Assembly: GCF_011302055.1 (NCBI RefSeq)
Contig: NZ_CP049871.1
Coordinates: 516,501-580,500, forward strand
DNA: 64,000 bases
Origin: Sphingomonas sinipercae
Lineage (GTDB): Bacteria; Pseudomonadota; Alphaproteobacteria; Sphingomonadales; Sphingomonadaceae
Direction: 5' to 3'
Shown here: piece after piece, positions 14,011 to 22,286 of the stretch
Position numbering within the stretch: position 1 is the first letter of the stretch
How the letters are laid out: each line of letters begins with the position of its first letter
Notes under the pieces: generated by a model
The model's database searches: none
What the model saw: only the letters and a program-made list of their open reading frames with translations
What the model was told of the DNA's origin: nothing
Position numbers and translations under genes: made by a program

Positions 14011-14424
14011 CTACCGCTCGACCCCCTTCACCTTCCCATAGGTTCGGGCAGCCGTGTAGCCGAGATAGCCGGTGGCGAAGAGCGCGTAGAGGTCCTTGGG
14101 GATGCCGCCCAGATAGGCGGTCATCCCAGTGCCGATGTCGGCCGCGAGCTTCGGGTTGACCGAGGAAATCAGCCCCATCGGGATTGCCCACATGATCAGC
14201 GCGTACATCACGTAGAGGAAGCTCGGCCTGGCCCGGCTGGTCCACGGATCGTTCGACTGCGCTTCGACGACGATCGCCTGCATTTGCGAAGCGAGTGCCG
14301 CAGCCTCCTGGTCGCCTTCGAGCTTGAGCAGTTCAAGCTTTGCTTTGTCGCGGGCCTCGGGGTCGGGAATGATCTTGTCGAGCAGCTTGGAAACGGGGGC
14401 GATGATTGCGTCGAGAATTGCCAT
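14011..14424 (-). CDS. Holin of the GTA_holin_3TM type
   Basis: A 137-residue protein with a charged N-terminal half (PEARDKAKLELLKLEG) and two or three hydrophobic spans (about 65-85, 95-115), matching the 3-TM holin family first noted in gene transfer agents. Holins make inner-membrane holes through which an endolysin reaches the wall. It sits 54 nt downstream of the endolysin gene on the same strand. No other phage or GTA structural genes are in the window. Confidence 0.8.
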   Translation of the reverse strand: MAILDAIIAPVSKLLDKIIPDPEARDKAKLELLKLEGDQEAAALASQMQAIVVEAQSNDPWTSRARPSFLYVMYALIMWAIPMGLISSVNPKLAADIGTGMTAYLGGIPKDLYALFATGYLGYTAARTYGKVKGVER

Positions 14425-14478
14425 GATACTGTCCTTAAAGTCACTAAAGTCACGCGGTCGTGCAGCGAAATCGTGACT

Positions 14479-15039
14479 TTAAGGCGAACCTAAACGGTTC
14501 ATCAGCCAGCCGTAAAGGAACGCCTCATTGGCTGGGCGGCGTTCTGCCAGTCGGATGTAGCGCTCGCCCTGGAGCGCCTCCAAAGCGCGCATCAGGACCG
14601 TCTCCCCGCTGCTCCTGCCGCGGGCGGCCATGAAGCCGTCGAGCGCATTCAGCGTGGCCGGCCCGATCCGGCCGTCCGGAGTAAGGTCGGCATAGTCCCG
14701 GCGGTTGCGGTTAAGCGCGGTCAGCGCGCGCTGCAGGAAAGTGACGGCGACGGCCGGCCCCATGTTGACGCCGGTGTCGAACAGTTCGGCGGCGATCCGC
14801 GCGGATCGCTGCGCGATGTCGTTGAAGCGCGGGCGCAGCCAGTACAGCCGGCGGTAGATTGCGGCGGCCTCGTCCCGCGGCAGGGCGCGCATCGCGCCTC
14901 GGTAGCCGTGGGCGCGAGCAACCGCTTCGGTGATGCCCCAGCAGGTCGCACCGCCGCGGTCGCTCGGATGATTGGCGAAGCCGCCTTCGCGTTCGATCAA
15001 GTCGTCGATCAGGCGATCGACGGATACGTTTCCTTCCAT
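14479..15039 (-). CDS. GH108 N-acetylmuramidase (endolysin)
   Basis: A 186-residue peptidoglycan hydrolase. The N-terminal glycosyl hydrolase 108 domain has the catalytic Glu in EREGGF (Glu18), then DRGGATCWGIT. The C-terminal part (residues about 95-175) resembles PG_binding_3, with GRIGPATLNAL. It has no signal peptide, so it depends on the neighbouring holin for access. The ATG at 15039 is preceded by a strong GGAGGG; an upstream GTG at 15051 lies inside that ribosome site and is rejected. Confidence 0.9.
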   Translation of the reverse strand: MEGNVSVDRLIDDLIEREGGFANHPSDRGGATCWGITEAVARAHGYRGAMRALPRDEAAAIYRRLYWLRPRFNDIAQRSARIAAELFDTGVNMGPAVAVTFLQRALTALNRNRRDYADLTPDGRIGPATLNALDGFMAARGRSSGETVLMRALEALQGERYIRLAERRPANEAFLYGWLMNRLGSP

Positions 15040-15075
15040 ATTTCCCTCCACTCAAGCCGAGTCGAGGAAAGCCAA

Positions 15076-15112
15076 CCTAATAGGTTATATGTAGGAAAGT
15101 CGTCGTAACCAA
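15076..15112 (-). promoter_or_regulatory. Sigma-70-like promoter of the endolysin-holin pair, with a palindrome over the start region
   Basis: On the minus strand, TTGGTT (15112-15107) and TATAAC (15089-15084) are separated by 17 nt. A 9-nt palindrome CCTATTAGG (15084-15076) abuts the -10 box and would overlap the transcription start, where a repressor could act. The leader to the endolysin ATG would be under 50 nt. Confidence 0.5.
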
Positions 15113-15115
15113 CCC

Positions 15116-16414
15116 TTAGATAGACGCCATCCGGTCCGGGCGACTGAACATCTGCTGCACGGCCTGGCGATCGAAGTCGTACGGGTCCTTGCCGAAGCGG
15201 ACGCCGTCGGCGGTCGGCTGCACGGTCAAATAGGTCATATAGACCGGCACCGGCTGCGGCAGGTCGATCTGCTGTTCCGGCCCGGCGACAGCGGGCACGC
15301 CGTCCATGACCCAGGAGGCGAAGCGCTTGGCATCCTGGAGCCGGACGCAGCCGTTGCTGACCCAGCGGTCGGCCTGGGCAAACTTATCCTTGCCCGGCGT
15401 GTCGTGCAGGTAAATGCCATAACGGTTCGGCATTTCGAACTTGACCTCGCCCATCGAATTCCACGGCCCCGGCTTTTGCCGGACGAGGATCTTCGACTGG
15501 CCCGCGGCGACCGAATTCCAGTCGATCGTGGACGGGTCGATGGGCGCGCCCTTGCCGGTCCAGTCGGGCAGGACTTCGTAATGATAGTTCTTGAGGTAGG
15601 AGACGCCCTGGGCGAGCACCTTCTTCGCGGTCATCGTCCGGATCAATTCCGGCGGCACGTTCCAGTACGGATTGACCTTCGCGTTGCGCATGACGACCGC
15701 CATCATCGGCGTCTTGTGCTCGGCCGAACCGACGATAGCGCGCATGGAATCGGCAATTCGGTCGCCGCTGACCAAGTGTACTTCGGCCGAGCCGGAGTCG
15801 ACCAGGACATAGCGGCCGAACTGGCCCGCGGCCGGCAGCCGGCGCGCGCGCTCGACGTTCACCGCCAGCTTTTGCAGATAATGTTCGGCGCCAAGGTTGA
15901 GCGAGTCGATGGTGGCCGCGTCGGCCGTGCCGGTGACGGGCAGGCCGTGAACGTCCTGGTAAGCGCGAACACGCTGGCCAAGTGCGGCGTCGAACGCGCC
16001 GCCCGGCTGCAGGCCAAGGCGAGTGCGCAGCATATCGACGCGCTCACCGGTCGCGCCGGGGCGAAGGGTTGCACCAGTGGTAATGTAAGCGTCGGGAAGG
16101 CTGCCCCAGGTGCGCTGATACTGCTGCATGCCCTGGCTGAGCTGCACGAACAGCGGGTTCGGCGCGCGCTGCTCCTGCATATCGCCCCGGTCGTACGAAA
16201 CGGTGCGGAGCAGCGAGTTTGCGGGCTGGATGCGCGGCGGCTGGACCGCGGTGCGCAACTGCGGATCGACGTAAACGAAGTCCAGCCCCTGCGCTACGGA
16301 GGCGGGGACGGCCAGCGGGTCCGGCAGCTGGGAAGGCGAGGCCGCGGCGAGCGGCGACGACAATGCAGTGGCCGCAAGAGCGGCCAGCAGGCGGTGGTTC
16401 ATAATATAATTCAA
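15116..16414 (-). CDS. L,D-transpeptidase (YkuD domain, YcbB-like)
   Basis: Periplasmic enzyme that forms 3-3 peptidoglycan cross-links or attaches proteins to the wall. The 432-residue protein starts with a signal peptide (about 1-25), followed by a scaffold region and a peptidoglycan-binding repeat at about 125-170 (LGQRVRAYQDVHGLPVTG). The catalytic YkuD domain has the HDTPGK and SNGCVRLQD motifs containing the active-site His and Cys. An alternative ATG lies 4 codons downstream. It is transcribed divergently from the esterase autotransporter across 282 nt. Confidence 0.93.
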   Translation of the reverse strand: MNYIMNHRLLAALAATALSSPLAAASPSQLPDPLAVPASVAQGLDFVYVDPQLRTAVQPPRIQPANSLLRTVSYDRGDMQEQRAPNPLFVQLSQGMQQYQRTWGSLPDAYITTGATLRPGATGERVDMLRTRLGLQPGGAFDAALGQRVRAYQDVHGLPVTGTADAATIDSLNLGAEHYLQKLAVNVERARRLPAAGQFGRYVLVDSGSAEVHLVSGDRIADSMRAIVGSAEHKTPMMAVVMRNAKVNPYWNVPPELIRTMTAKKVLAQGVSYLKNYHYEVLPDWTGKGAPIDPSTIDWNSVAAGQSKILVRQKPGPWNSMGEVKFEMPNRYGIYLHDTPGKDKFAQADRWVSNGCVRLQDAKRFASWVMDGVPAVAGPEQQIDLPQPVPVYMTYLTVQPTADGVRFGKDPYDFDRQAVQQMFSRPDRMASI

Positions 16415-16696
16415 CCGCTTGCGCGGTGCCTTCTAACTTCCAAACGACTTGCCGGCACAACGCTGCAGGGTGGGGATAGTTCGAAATTTCTTTTGACATT
16501 TGTCCAAGATCGAGAATCGGGGGGTGTCCCGTTCCGATTCGGGCTCTGCTGCTTTTGTTCCGTCCACGCCGCTGTTGCTTGGCTGCCGCACTCTCCCGAC
16601 GAAGCGCGACACGGTCTTTCGCGGCGCTTGAACTGCCCTGGAAATCCTGCCCAATTCCGGCCTTGCCCGCAGGGATCGCGGGAAGGGGAGGGTTCA

Positions 16697-18538
16697 ATGG
16701 TTCGTCGTCATTTCCGCTCGGCCTTGCTTGGCGCCAGCGTCCTTGGACTTGCCGCCACGGCGGCGCCGGCATCGGCACAGCAAATCGACCGTATTGTCGC
16801 ATTCGGCGACAGCTATGCCGACGACGGCAATCAGTTCGAACTGATCGGCGTTCCCTATCCCAGCTTTTACTCGACCGGGCGCTTCTCCGGCGGCACCAAC
16901 TATATCGACACGCTGGCCCAGATCCTCGGCGTGCCGGTCGAGAATTTCGCGATCGGCGGCGCGCTAACCGGCAACACCAACACGGTGACCGGCAACTCGC
17001 TTGGCTTCACCACTGAAGTGCAGAGCTTCCTCACGCCGGGCGGCCCGGCGGCGTTCCCGGACATCCCCGGTACGTTCGACGCGCATGACCTGGTCACCGT
17101 GTCGATCGGCGGCAACGATTCCCGCCGCTACCAGCAGACCGGCGGAACGCTTGCCGGTGCGACTGCCGCCGCGGGCGTTTCGGTCGCCAATGCCACCGCC
17201 AACCTCGACCTGCTGGTGGGTGCCGGTGCCCGGAACATCAGCTTCCTCGCCGGCAACACCGCAATCCTGCCGGAAGTCGCTGCGGAGCCGAACCCCGCGC
17301 TCGCCGTCCAGGTGCGGCAGGCCTATGCCAACGCCTTCAGCGCCGGGATCCAGCAGACGCTGTCCGGCTATGCCGCCGACGGAGTCATCGTACATTATCT
17401 CGACCTGACCCTGGTCGGGCAGCGGATCACCGCCGACCCGGCGGCGTACGGCCTGACCAGCGCCGGCCCGTGCCCGGCCGCCCAGGCGACCCAGTGCGTT
17501 ACCGACGCGGCCTTTCGGAACCAGTATCTGTTCTACGTCGACGCGCTTCACCTGACGCCCGCGGGCTTTGCCATCGTCGGCCAGTATATCGCCGCGCAAC
17601 TCGACGCGCCGCTCTCGCTGCAGGCGCCGTCCGACCTTGGCCTCGACACCGCGCGCCAGTTCGGCCGCACCTTGTCGACCCGGGTGGACCTCAACGGGCC
17701 GCGCGCCGCACAATCGGCGGGGATGCGGCTGTTCGTGGTCGGCGACACCTTCCAGCGCGATGTGGAGACCAGCGACCAGAACAACGCCTTCGACATCGAC
17801 GGCACCGGGATCACGGTCGGCGCCGAATTCGGCGTTCCGGGCGGCGTTGGCGGCGTGGCGGTGAATTACACCCGGCCCCGGGTGCGCTTCGGCGACGATT
17901 CGGCGCGAGTGAAGGGCCGTAGCGTCCAGCTTGGCGCCTATGCGGGCTTCGGCGTCGCCGGGCTCTTCGCCCAGGGGCACCTTGGTTACGGCCAGGACAA
18001 GCACCGGATCACGCGCACCGGCGTGATCGACAATCTGGGCGCGCGCCCGGACGGCCACCACGTCACGGCCGGCGCCAAGGTCGGTTACCTGATGCCGATG
18101 ACCGGCTTCCGAATCGGCCCGATCGCCGCGCTCGACTACGCCAGCGCGAAAGTGGACGGATACACTGAAGCTGGCGACCCGGCGCTGACGATGAGCGTCA
18201 GCGAGCAGAGCCTGAAGAGCCTGACCGGCCAGCTGGGCCTGGAAATGCGCACCGGCGTGAATGTCGGGGCGGCGTCGTTCCGCCCGTTCGTCGCTGCCAC
18301 CATCGAACATGACTTCACCGGCGACGACCGGGCGATCAAGTTTGCGCAGACCGCTTCGCCGACGATCGTCAACACGTGGAACGTCGACCGCAAGCAGGAA
18401 ACCTACGGGCGCTTCGCCGGCGGCGCGTCGGCCAACATCCTGGGCAGCGCCAGCATCAACGCCGCCGTCAGCGCCACGGTCGGCCGTGACAGCGGCGACG
18501 AAATCGGCGCCCAGCTCGGCCTCCGCCTCGGCTTCTGA
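16697..18538 (+). CDS. GDSL esterase autotransporter (EstA-like)
   Basis: Type V secreted, surface-held esterase of 613 residues. A signal peptide (about 1-27, ending ASA) precedes an SGNH/GDSL passenger: block I FGDSYADDGN (Ser39), the GGND block (SIGGND), and the block V pair DALHLTPAGF. From about 340 to the end is a 12-stranded autotransporter beta-domain finishing in the terminal Phe (LRLGF) recognised by BAM. Family members hydrolyse short- to medium-chain esters and lipids. The start is fixed by GGAAGGGGAGGG just upstream; the long open frame further up is not coding. Confidence 0.94.
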   Translation: MVRRHFRSALLGASVLGLAATAAPASAQQIDRIVAFGDSYADDGNQFELIGVPYPSFYSTGRFSGGTNYIDTLAQILGVPVENFAIGGALTGNTNTVTGNSLGFTTEVQSFLTPGGPAAFPDIPGTFDAHDLVTVSIGGNDSRRYQQTGGTLAGATAAAGVSVANATANLDLLVGAGARNISFLAGNTAILPEVAAEPNPALAVQVRQAYANAFSAGIQQTLSGYAADGVIVHYLDLTLVGQRITADPAAYGLTSAGPCPAAQATQCVTDAAFRNQYLFYVDALHLTPAGFAIVGQYIAAQLDAPLSLQAPSDLGLDTARQFGRTLSTRVDLNGPRAAQSAGMRLFVVGDTFQRDVETSDQNNAFDIDGTGITVGAEFGVPGGVGGVAVNYTRPRVRFGDDSARVKGRSVQLGAYAGFGVAGLFAQGHLGYGQDKHRITRTGVIDNLGARPDGHHVTAGAKVGYLMPMTGFRIGPIAALDYASAKVDGYTEAGDPALTMSVSEQSLKSLTGQLGLEMRTGVNVGAASFRPFVAATIEHDFTGDDRAIKFAQTASPTIVNTWNVDRKQETYGRFAGGASANILGSASINAAVSATVGRDSGDEIGAQLGLRLGF

Positions 18539-18544
18539 ATGGTA

Positions 18545-18575
18545 AGGGGCAGGCCAGCGGAAGCCGCCTGCCCCT
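18545..18575. terminator. Bidirectional terminator between convergent genes
   Basis: A perfect 10-bp inverted repeat, AGGGGCAGGC / GCCTGCCCCT, with an 11-nt loop lies between the stops of the autotransporter (+) and the first array gene (-). T tracts are short on both sides, so its strength is uncertain. Confidence 0.6.
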
Positions 18576-18607
18576 AAATTCGTCGGCGCTTGCTGCGCCG
18601 GTCCTGC

Positions 18608-19543
18608 CTAACCCAGGTAGAACAGGTCTCCGTTGGTGCCGGCACCAGCGGCGTGGGCGGCCGCCAGCGTGCCGCTGCTGCCGCCGGTGAACCCACCATT
18701 GTCCTGGCCGAACCAGGTTTCGACGCTGTCGGGGCCGGTGCGCCACAGGATGTCGTCGCGGCCGTCGCCGTTGAGGTCGCCGACGCCGACCAGCTCCCAG
18801 CCTTGCGGGATGACCTGGCCGGTGTTGACGAAGTTGTCGGTGAAGCTGCCGTCCGGATTGCCGAGCCAGTTGGTCAGCGTGCCGGCGGTGCTCTGCCACA
18901 GGATGTCGGCATAGCCGTCGGCGTTGAAGTCGCCGACGCCGACGATCTGCCAGTTGGTCGGGATGGTCTGGCCGGTGCCGGCGAAGTTGTCCTTGAAGCT
19001 GCCGTCGTTCTGGCCGAGCCATTCGGTGATGACGCCAGCATCGCTGCGCCAGATCAGATCCTCGAGCCCGTCGCCGTTGAAGTCGCCCATGCCGTCGATG
19101 GTCCAGTTCAATGGAATATGCTGGCCGGTGCCGGCGAAGTTGTCGCGGAAGCTGCCGTCGAGGTTGCCGAGCCATTCGGTGATGACGCCGGCATCGCTGC
19201 GCCAGATGAGGTCGCCCAACCCGTCGCCGTTGAAGTCGCCGGTGCCGATGACGTTCCAGTCGAGTGGGATCACCTGGCCGGTCTTGGCGAAGTTATCGCG
19301 GAAGGTGCCGTCCAACTGACCCAGCCACTGCGTCATCACGCCGGCGTCGCTGCGCCACATGATGTCGCCCAGGCCGTCGCCGTTGTAGTCGCCAGTGCCA
19401 ACGATGTTCCAGTCGAGCGGGATCGCCTGGCCGGTGTTGGCGCTGTTGTCGATGAACGTGCCGTCGGCCTGGCCGAGCCAGGTCGTGATGACCCCCGTGT
19501 CGCTGCGCCAAAGCACGTCCGCAATGCCGTCGCCGTTGAAGTC
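18608..19543 (-). repeat. 936-bp C-module block, copy A
   Basis: Encodes the last 311 residues plus stop of array protein A. It holds six repeats: five of exactly 51 residues (153 bp), each opening with a D-x-N-x-D-G-x-x-D calcium loop and containing W-L-G, then a final degenerate unit ending GDLFYLG. It has the same length as copies B, C and D. It shares diagnostic variants with copy D, such as WRTGPD and the synonymous changes around 19110-19125 and 19390-19400. Confidence 0.95.
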
Positions 19544-22063
19544 GGTGAGGTTCTGCGGGTGCATGGTCGAATCGAGATGCGCGGGAACGTGTCCAACCTG
19601 CTCGATCACTGTCGTGAATGATCCCGCGACGCCGGTAACGCTGCCGTCGGGTGATATCAGGTAGATCGTCCCACCGATGCTGAGTTCGCCTGGGGAGGTG
19701 AAGGTCACGTCGGGCCCGGTCGTGGTGGCGGTACCGATGATGTAACTGGCGACGGTATCGTCTGCATTTGCATAGCCGACGATGCGGAAGGTGCCGCCCA
19801 CCGGCAACTCAAGCGAAATCGGCTGCCCCGGCGTGACATAAATCGGGTCGGTGCTGCTGAACAAATCGCCCTGGCCCCCGTCCTCACCAAGCCTGAAGAT
19901 GACGATCTTGGCGAGGTCTAGGCCCTCGCTCAGGATGGAGCTGAGCTCGAGCTTCCACGTCTGGCCGAGATAATCCCTGTCCCAAGTGCCCGGCTCCAAG
20001 CCGCGTTCCTGAACGATCTCCTCGTGCGTGTAACCAAGGGCCCAGCGCAGCAGGTGATAGGCATTGTTGTGGGTGTACAGGGTGTTGACCAGGCCCTGAT
20101 CCGTAACTGCGGCTGGCATATCCCAGAACCAGCGGTAGCCGGTGGGATCCGTGGCCCAGTCATAGTCCATGACCTCGGAGGTGTTGCCGGGGAACGGGTT
20201 GATGTGCCGCAATCCGAAGGAATGACCGGCTTCGTGCGCGATCACCTCCGCGATCAGGCGAAGGTTGTTTTGATCGCCGATAAAGACGCCAACTTCGTTC
20301 TGGCTGCTCTGGTTGAACTGGTCGACGCCTTCATAGGCCCAGCCCAGCAACGACCCAGTGGTCAGCTGATAGGCATAGGAGTTCGGATCACTGGGGCTCG
20401 GCGAAAAAAAGTCGCTGAACCTTACCGTCGTTGAATGAGTCAGCGTGACGGCGTCGGGCTGAATGTTGGTGACCAGTATCGGAATCAAAGAATTGGCAAA
20501 AATCTGCTGAGTTTCGGCAACGATCTGCTGCTGGCGAGTCAGCGAGAGATCGACAGACGAGCCGATCCCATCGCCATTCCAGTCGAGACCCTGGACGGTC
20601 GGTGTCGGCGCGCGGGCGGCATGGTCGAAATCGAGATAGATCACCTGCGGGTTCGGCGGCGCTTCCAGGCCATAGAACGACCCGGGCTCTCCCGGCACCT
20701 CTTTCATGATGAAGAGGCCGTCGATTTCGATCTGGTGATCCTTCTGCCCGTCGCCGTTATAGTCGATGAGGATGTGGGTCACCGCGCCCTGGACGTCCCA
20801 TTCGAACGCTATCTCAGGGCGGGTTCCGGTAAACTGACTGGAGCCGATGAAAGTCAACGCATTGCCGGCGCTGCCGTCGAGCGGGACGATGCGGATCTTG
20901 TCCAGGTTCGGGTTATCGAAGAAGCCTGGGGCTTGGTCGAACCTCAGCGTCTGGTCAAAACCCGCGTTGAAGTCGGTGATCTTGTCGGTGCCGCCGGCAC
21001 CGTTCGCCAAAATGTCGCGACCGACTTCGAAGTAGAAGGTGTCGCGGCCCGAACCGCCGGTGAGGGTGTCGCTCCCGGCACCGCCTTGAAGCCGGTCGTT
21101 ATCGGCGCCGCCGTCGATGAGGTCGGCGCCAGTACCACCAGTGATCCTGTCGTTGCCGCTGTTACCGTAGAAGGTCCGCAGAGGATTCCACATAACCGGA
21201 CCGAGATTGTAACCGGCTTGATCGGGGAGGCGGACGATGTCGTCGCCCGCAAGCGCCTGGTACAGGTTCGCGTTGGAATTGATCAGCCCTAACTGGGCCG
21301 TGGACAGCGCATTGAAATTCACTTCGTTAGGGGACGCGGTGAACAGGTTTGCGCCGTTGACATTGTAGATGAACTGGGTTGGCTCCCAACCGGTTTCCAC
21401 CCAAGTTCCACCGAACGGCGCGTCAGGGTCCCATTCGCTCACCCGATCCGCAGGATCGTTGTCGACGTAGATCGTCACGCGAGAATCGTCGTATCTGCTG
21501 ACCGACCAAGCGTCTCCGAACAACTCCACCGTTCCACTGGTCAGGTCCAGATGCCAGATCCCAGCACCGAAGTCAGTCTGTACTGAACGGCCACTGACCG
21601 GGGCCCAGTAGCCCACATCGCGAGCAAACTCGGTAATTCTCGTAGCGTTATCTTCTCTATTCGAAGCGTCCCAGAAAAAGACGTGTAAAGCAGATCCTAG
21701 CTGACCTTGGGTAACATCAAAGTACTCCATGTCCGCGAGCACAACAGTACGCTGTCCATTTGAATCAACCCGAACGATGTCGTAATCCCACCTAGCATAA
21801 TCGGCGCTATAATCGTAATAACGATCGATACCATCGACGACCGTTTCTGTATGTATCTGGCGACTTGCGTTCAGGGTATTGACGTACCCTAGTTGCCCAA
21901 TTCCGGACATCCATCCTAAGTTTTCAGTGGCGACAAGATAGTATGATTGGCCATTGACTGTGCCGAGCAGGGTTTCTGTAACTGGAGACTCGGTTGACAG
22001 GGGCGCATCGCTACCCAGCGTTCGCGCCGGTTGAGTTGCCGAAACGCTCGATAATTCATTCAT
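18608..22063 (-). CDS. Array protein A: RTX + metzincin protease + FG-GAP C-module (1151 aa)
   Basis: Probable secreted metalloprotease. Residues 1-290 are unrecognised. RTX nonapeptides (GGxGxDxLx type) run at about 298-345. A second domain holds the zinc motif HEAGHSFGLRH (610-620) with a Met-turn candidate VMDYD (631-635). Residues about 700-840 are beta-rich, and 841-1151 form the six-repeat module shared with three neighbours. Classic serralysins put RTX after the protease; here RTX comes first. No Sec signal peptide is visible, so type I secretion is inferred, although no transporter genes are in the window. The start has GGGGGG upstream. Parts of the N-terminal coding DNA (about 21640-21960) look AT-richer than the surroundings. 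Confidence 0.85.
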   Translation of the reverse strand: MNELSSVSATQPARTLGSDAPLSTESPVTETLLGTVNGQSYYLVATENLGWMSGIGQLGYVNTLNASRQIHTETVVDGIDRYYDYSADYARWDYDIVRVDSNGQRTVVLADMEYFDVTQGQLGSALHVFFWDASNREDNATRITEFARDVGYWAPVSGRSVQTDFGAGIWHLDLTSGTVELFGDAWSVSRYDDSRVTIYVDNDPADRVSEWDPDAPFGGTWVETGWEPTQFIYNVNGANLFTASPNEVNFNALSTAQLGLINSNANLYQALAGDDIVRLPDQAGYNLGPVMWNPLRTFYGNSGNDRITGGTGADLIDGGADNDRLQGGAGSDTLTGGSGRDTFYFEVGRDILANGAGGTDKITDFNAGFDQTLRFDQAPGFFDNPNLDKIRIVPLDGSAGNALTFIGSSQFTGTRPEIAFEWDVQGAVTHILIDYNGDGQKDHQIEIDGLFIMKEVPGEPGSFYGLEAPPNPQVIYLDFDHAARAPTPTVQGLDWNGDGIGSSVDLSLTRQQQIVAETQQIFANSLIPILVTNIQPDAVTLTHSTTVRFSDFFSPSPSDPNSYAYQLTTGSLLGWAYEGVDQFNQSSQNEVGVFIGDQNNLRLIAEVIAHEAGHSFGLRHINPFPGNTSEVMDYDWATDPTGYRWFWDMPAAVTDQGLVNTLYTHNNAYHLLRWALGYTHEEIVQERGLEPGTWDRDYLGQTWKLELSSILSEGLDLAKIVIFRLGEDGGQGDLFSSTDPIYVTPGQPISLELPVGGTFRIVGYANADDTVASYIIGTATTTGPDVTFTSPGELSIGGTIYLISPDGSVTGVAGSFTTVIEQVGHVPAHLDSTMHPQNLTDFNGDGIADVLWRSDTGVITTWLGQADGTFIDNSANTGQAIPLDWNIVGTGDYNGDGLGDIMWRSDAGVMTQWLGQLDGTFRDNFAKTGQVIPLDWNVIGTGDFNGDGLGDLIWRSDAGVITEWLGNLDGSFRDNFAGTGQHIPLNWTIDGMGDFNGDGLEDLIWRSDAGVITEWLGQNDGSFKDNFAGTGQTIPTNWQIVGVGDFNADGYADILWQSTAGTLTNWLGNPDGSFTDNFVNTGQVIPQGWELVGVGDLNGDGRDDILWRTGPDSVETWFGQDNGGFTGGSSGTLAAAHAAGAGTNGDLFYLG

Positions 22064-22113
22064 TGCTGCCCCCCGACGCGAACCGCGGACTTCGTCTGGC
22101 CCGCTCGCTTTCT

Positions 22114-22140
22114 CATTAGAAAGTAGAAATTAATCTAATG
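22114..22140. promoter_or_regulatory. Inverted repeat upstream of array gene A
   Basis: A perfect 7-bp inverted repeat, CATTAGA (22114-22120) and TCTAATG (22134-22140), with a 13-nt AT-rich spacer, about 50 nt upstream of the gene A start. It could be an operator or a weak hairpin; the only evidence is symmetry and position. Confidence 0.35.
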
Positions 22141-22198
22141 CCTGCAAGCGTTTATCGATCGGCGCCGCTATGCTGCGCGTGTCCGAATATCCGCTCGC

Positions 22199-22286
22199 CG
22201 CGCCTTTCGCTTGAAGTTGCTCTGCTTCCCAAACCGGTTCTTGCGCGTGTCCCGCTCGCTCTAGGTCGAATCGCCTCGCGGCCTTA
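22199..22286 (-). pseudogene. Stranded copy of the uvrB 3' end
   Basis: This 88-nt stretch aligns without gaps to 32316-32403, the last codons of uvrB. The core 22208-22242 differs from 32325-32359 at 1 of 35 positions. Read in the matching frame it gives [18 protein letters not shown] against [18 protein letters not shown] in UvrB. It lies immediately behind array gene B, and the homology ends exactly in gene B's stop codon, marking a recombination joint. It cannot encode a functional protein. Confidence 0.85.

Noticed and set aside
14011..15039. A full prophage around the endolysin and holin
   Set aside because: Flanking genes are hydrolase, hslV and L,D-transpeptidase; there are no integrase, capsid or tail genes.
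16493..16517. A consensus promoter for the autotransporter beginning at TTGACA (16493-16498)
   Set aside because: The -35 match is perfect but no acceptable -10 lies 16-18 nt downstream.
15404..16696. Upstream extension of the esterase autotransporter frame opposite the L,D-transpeptidase
   Set aside because: The signal peptide and ribosome site place the start at 16697; the upstream part is the shadow of the transpeptidase.
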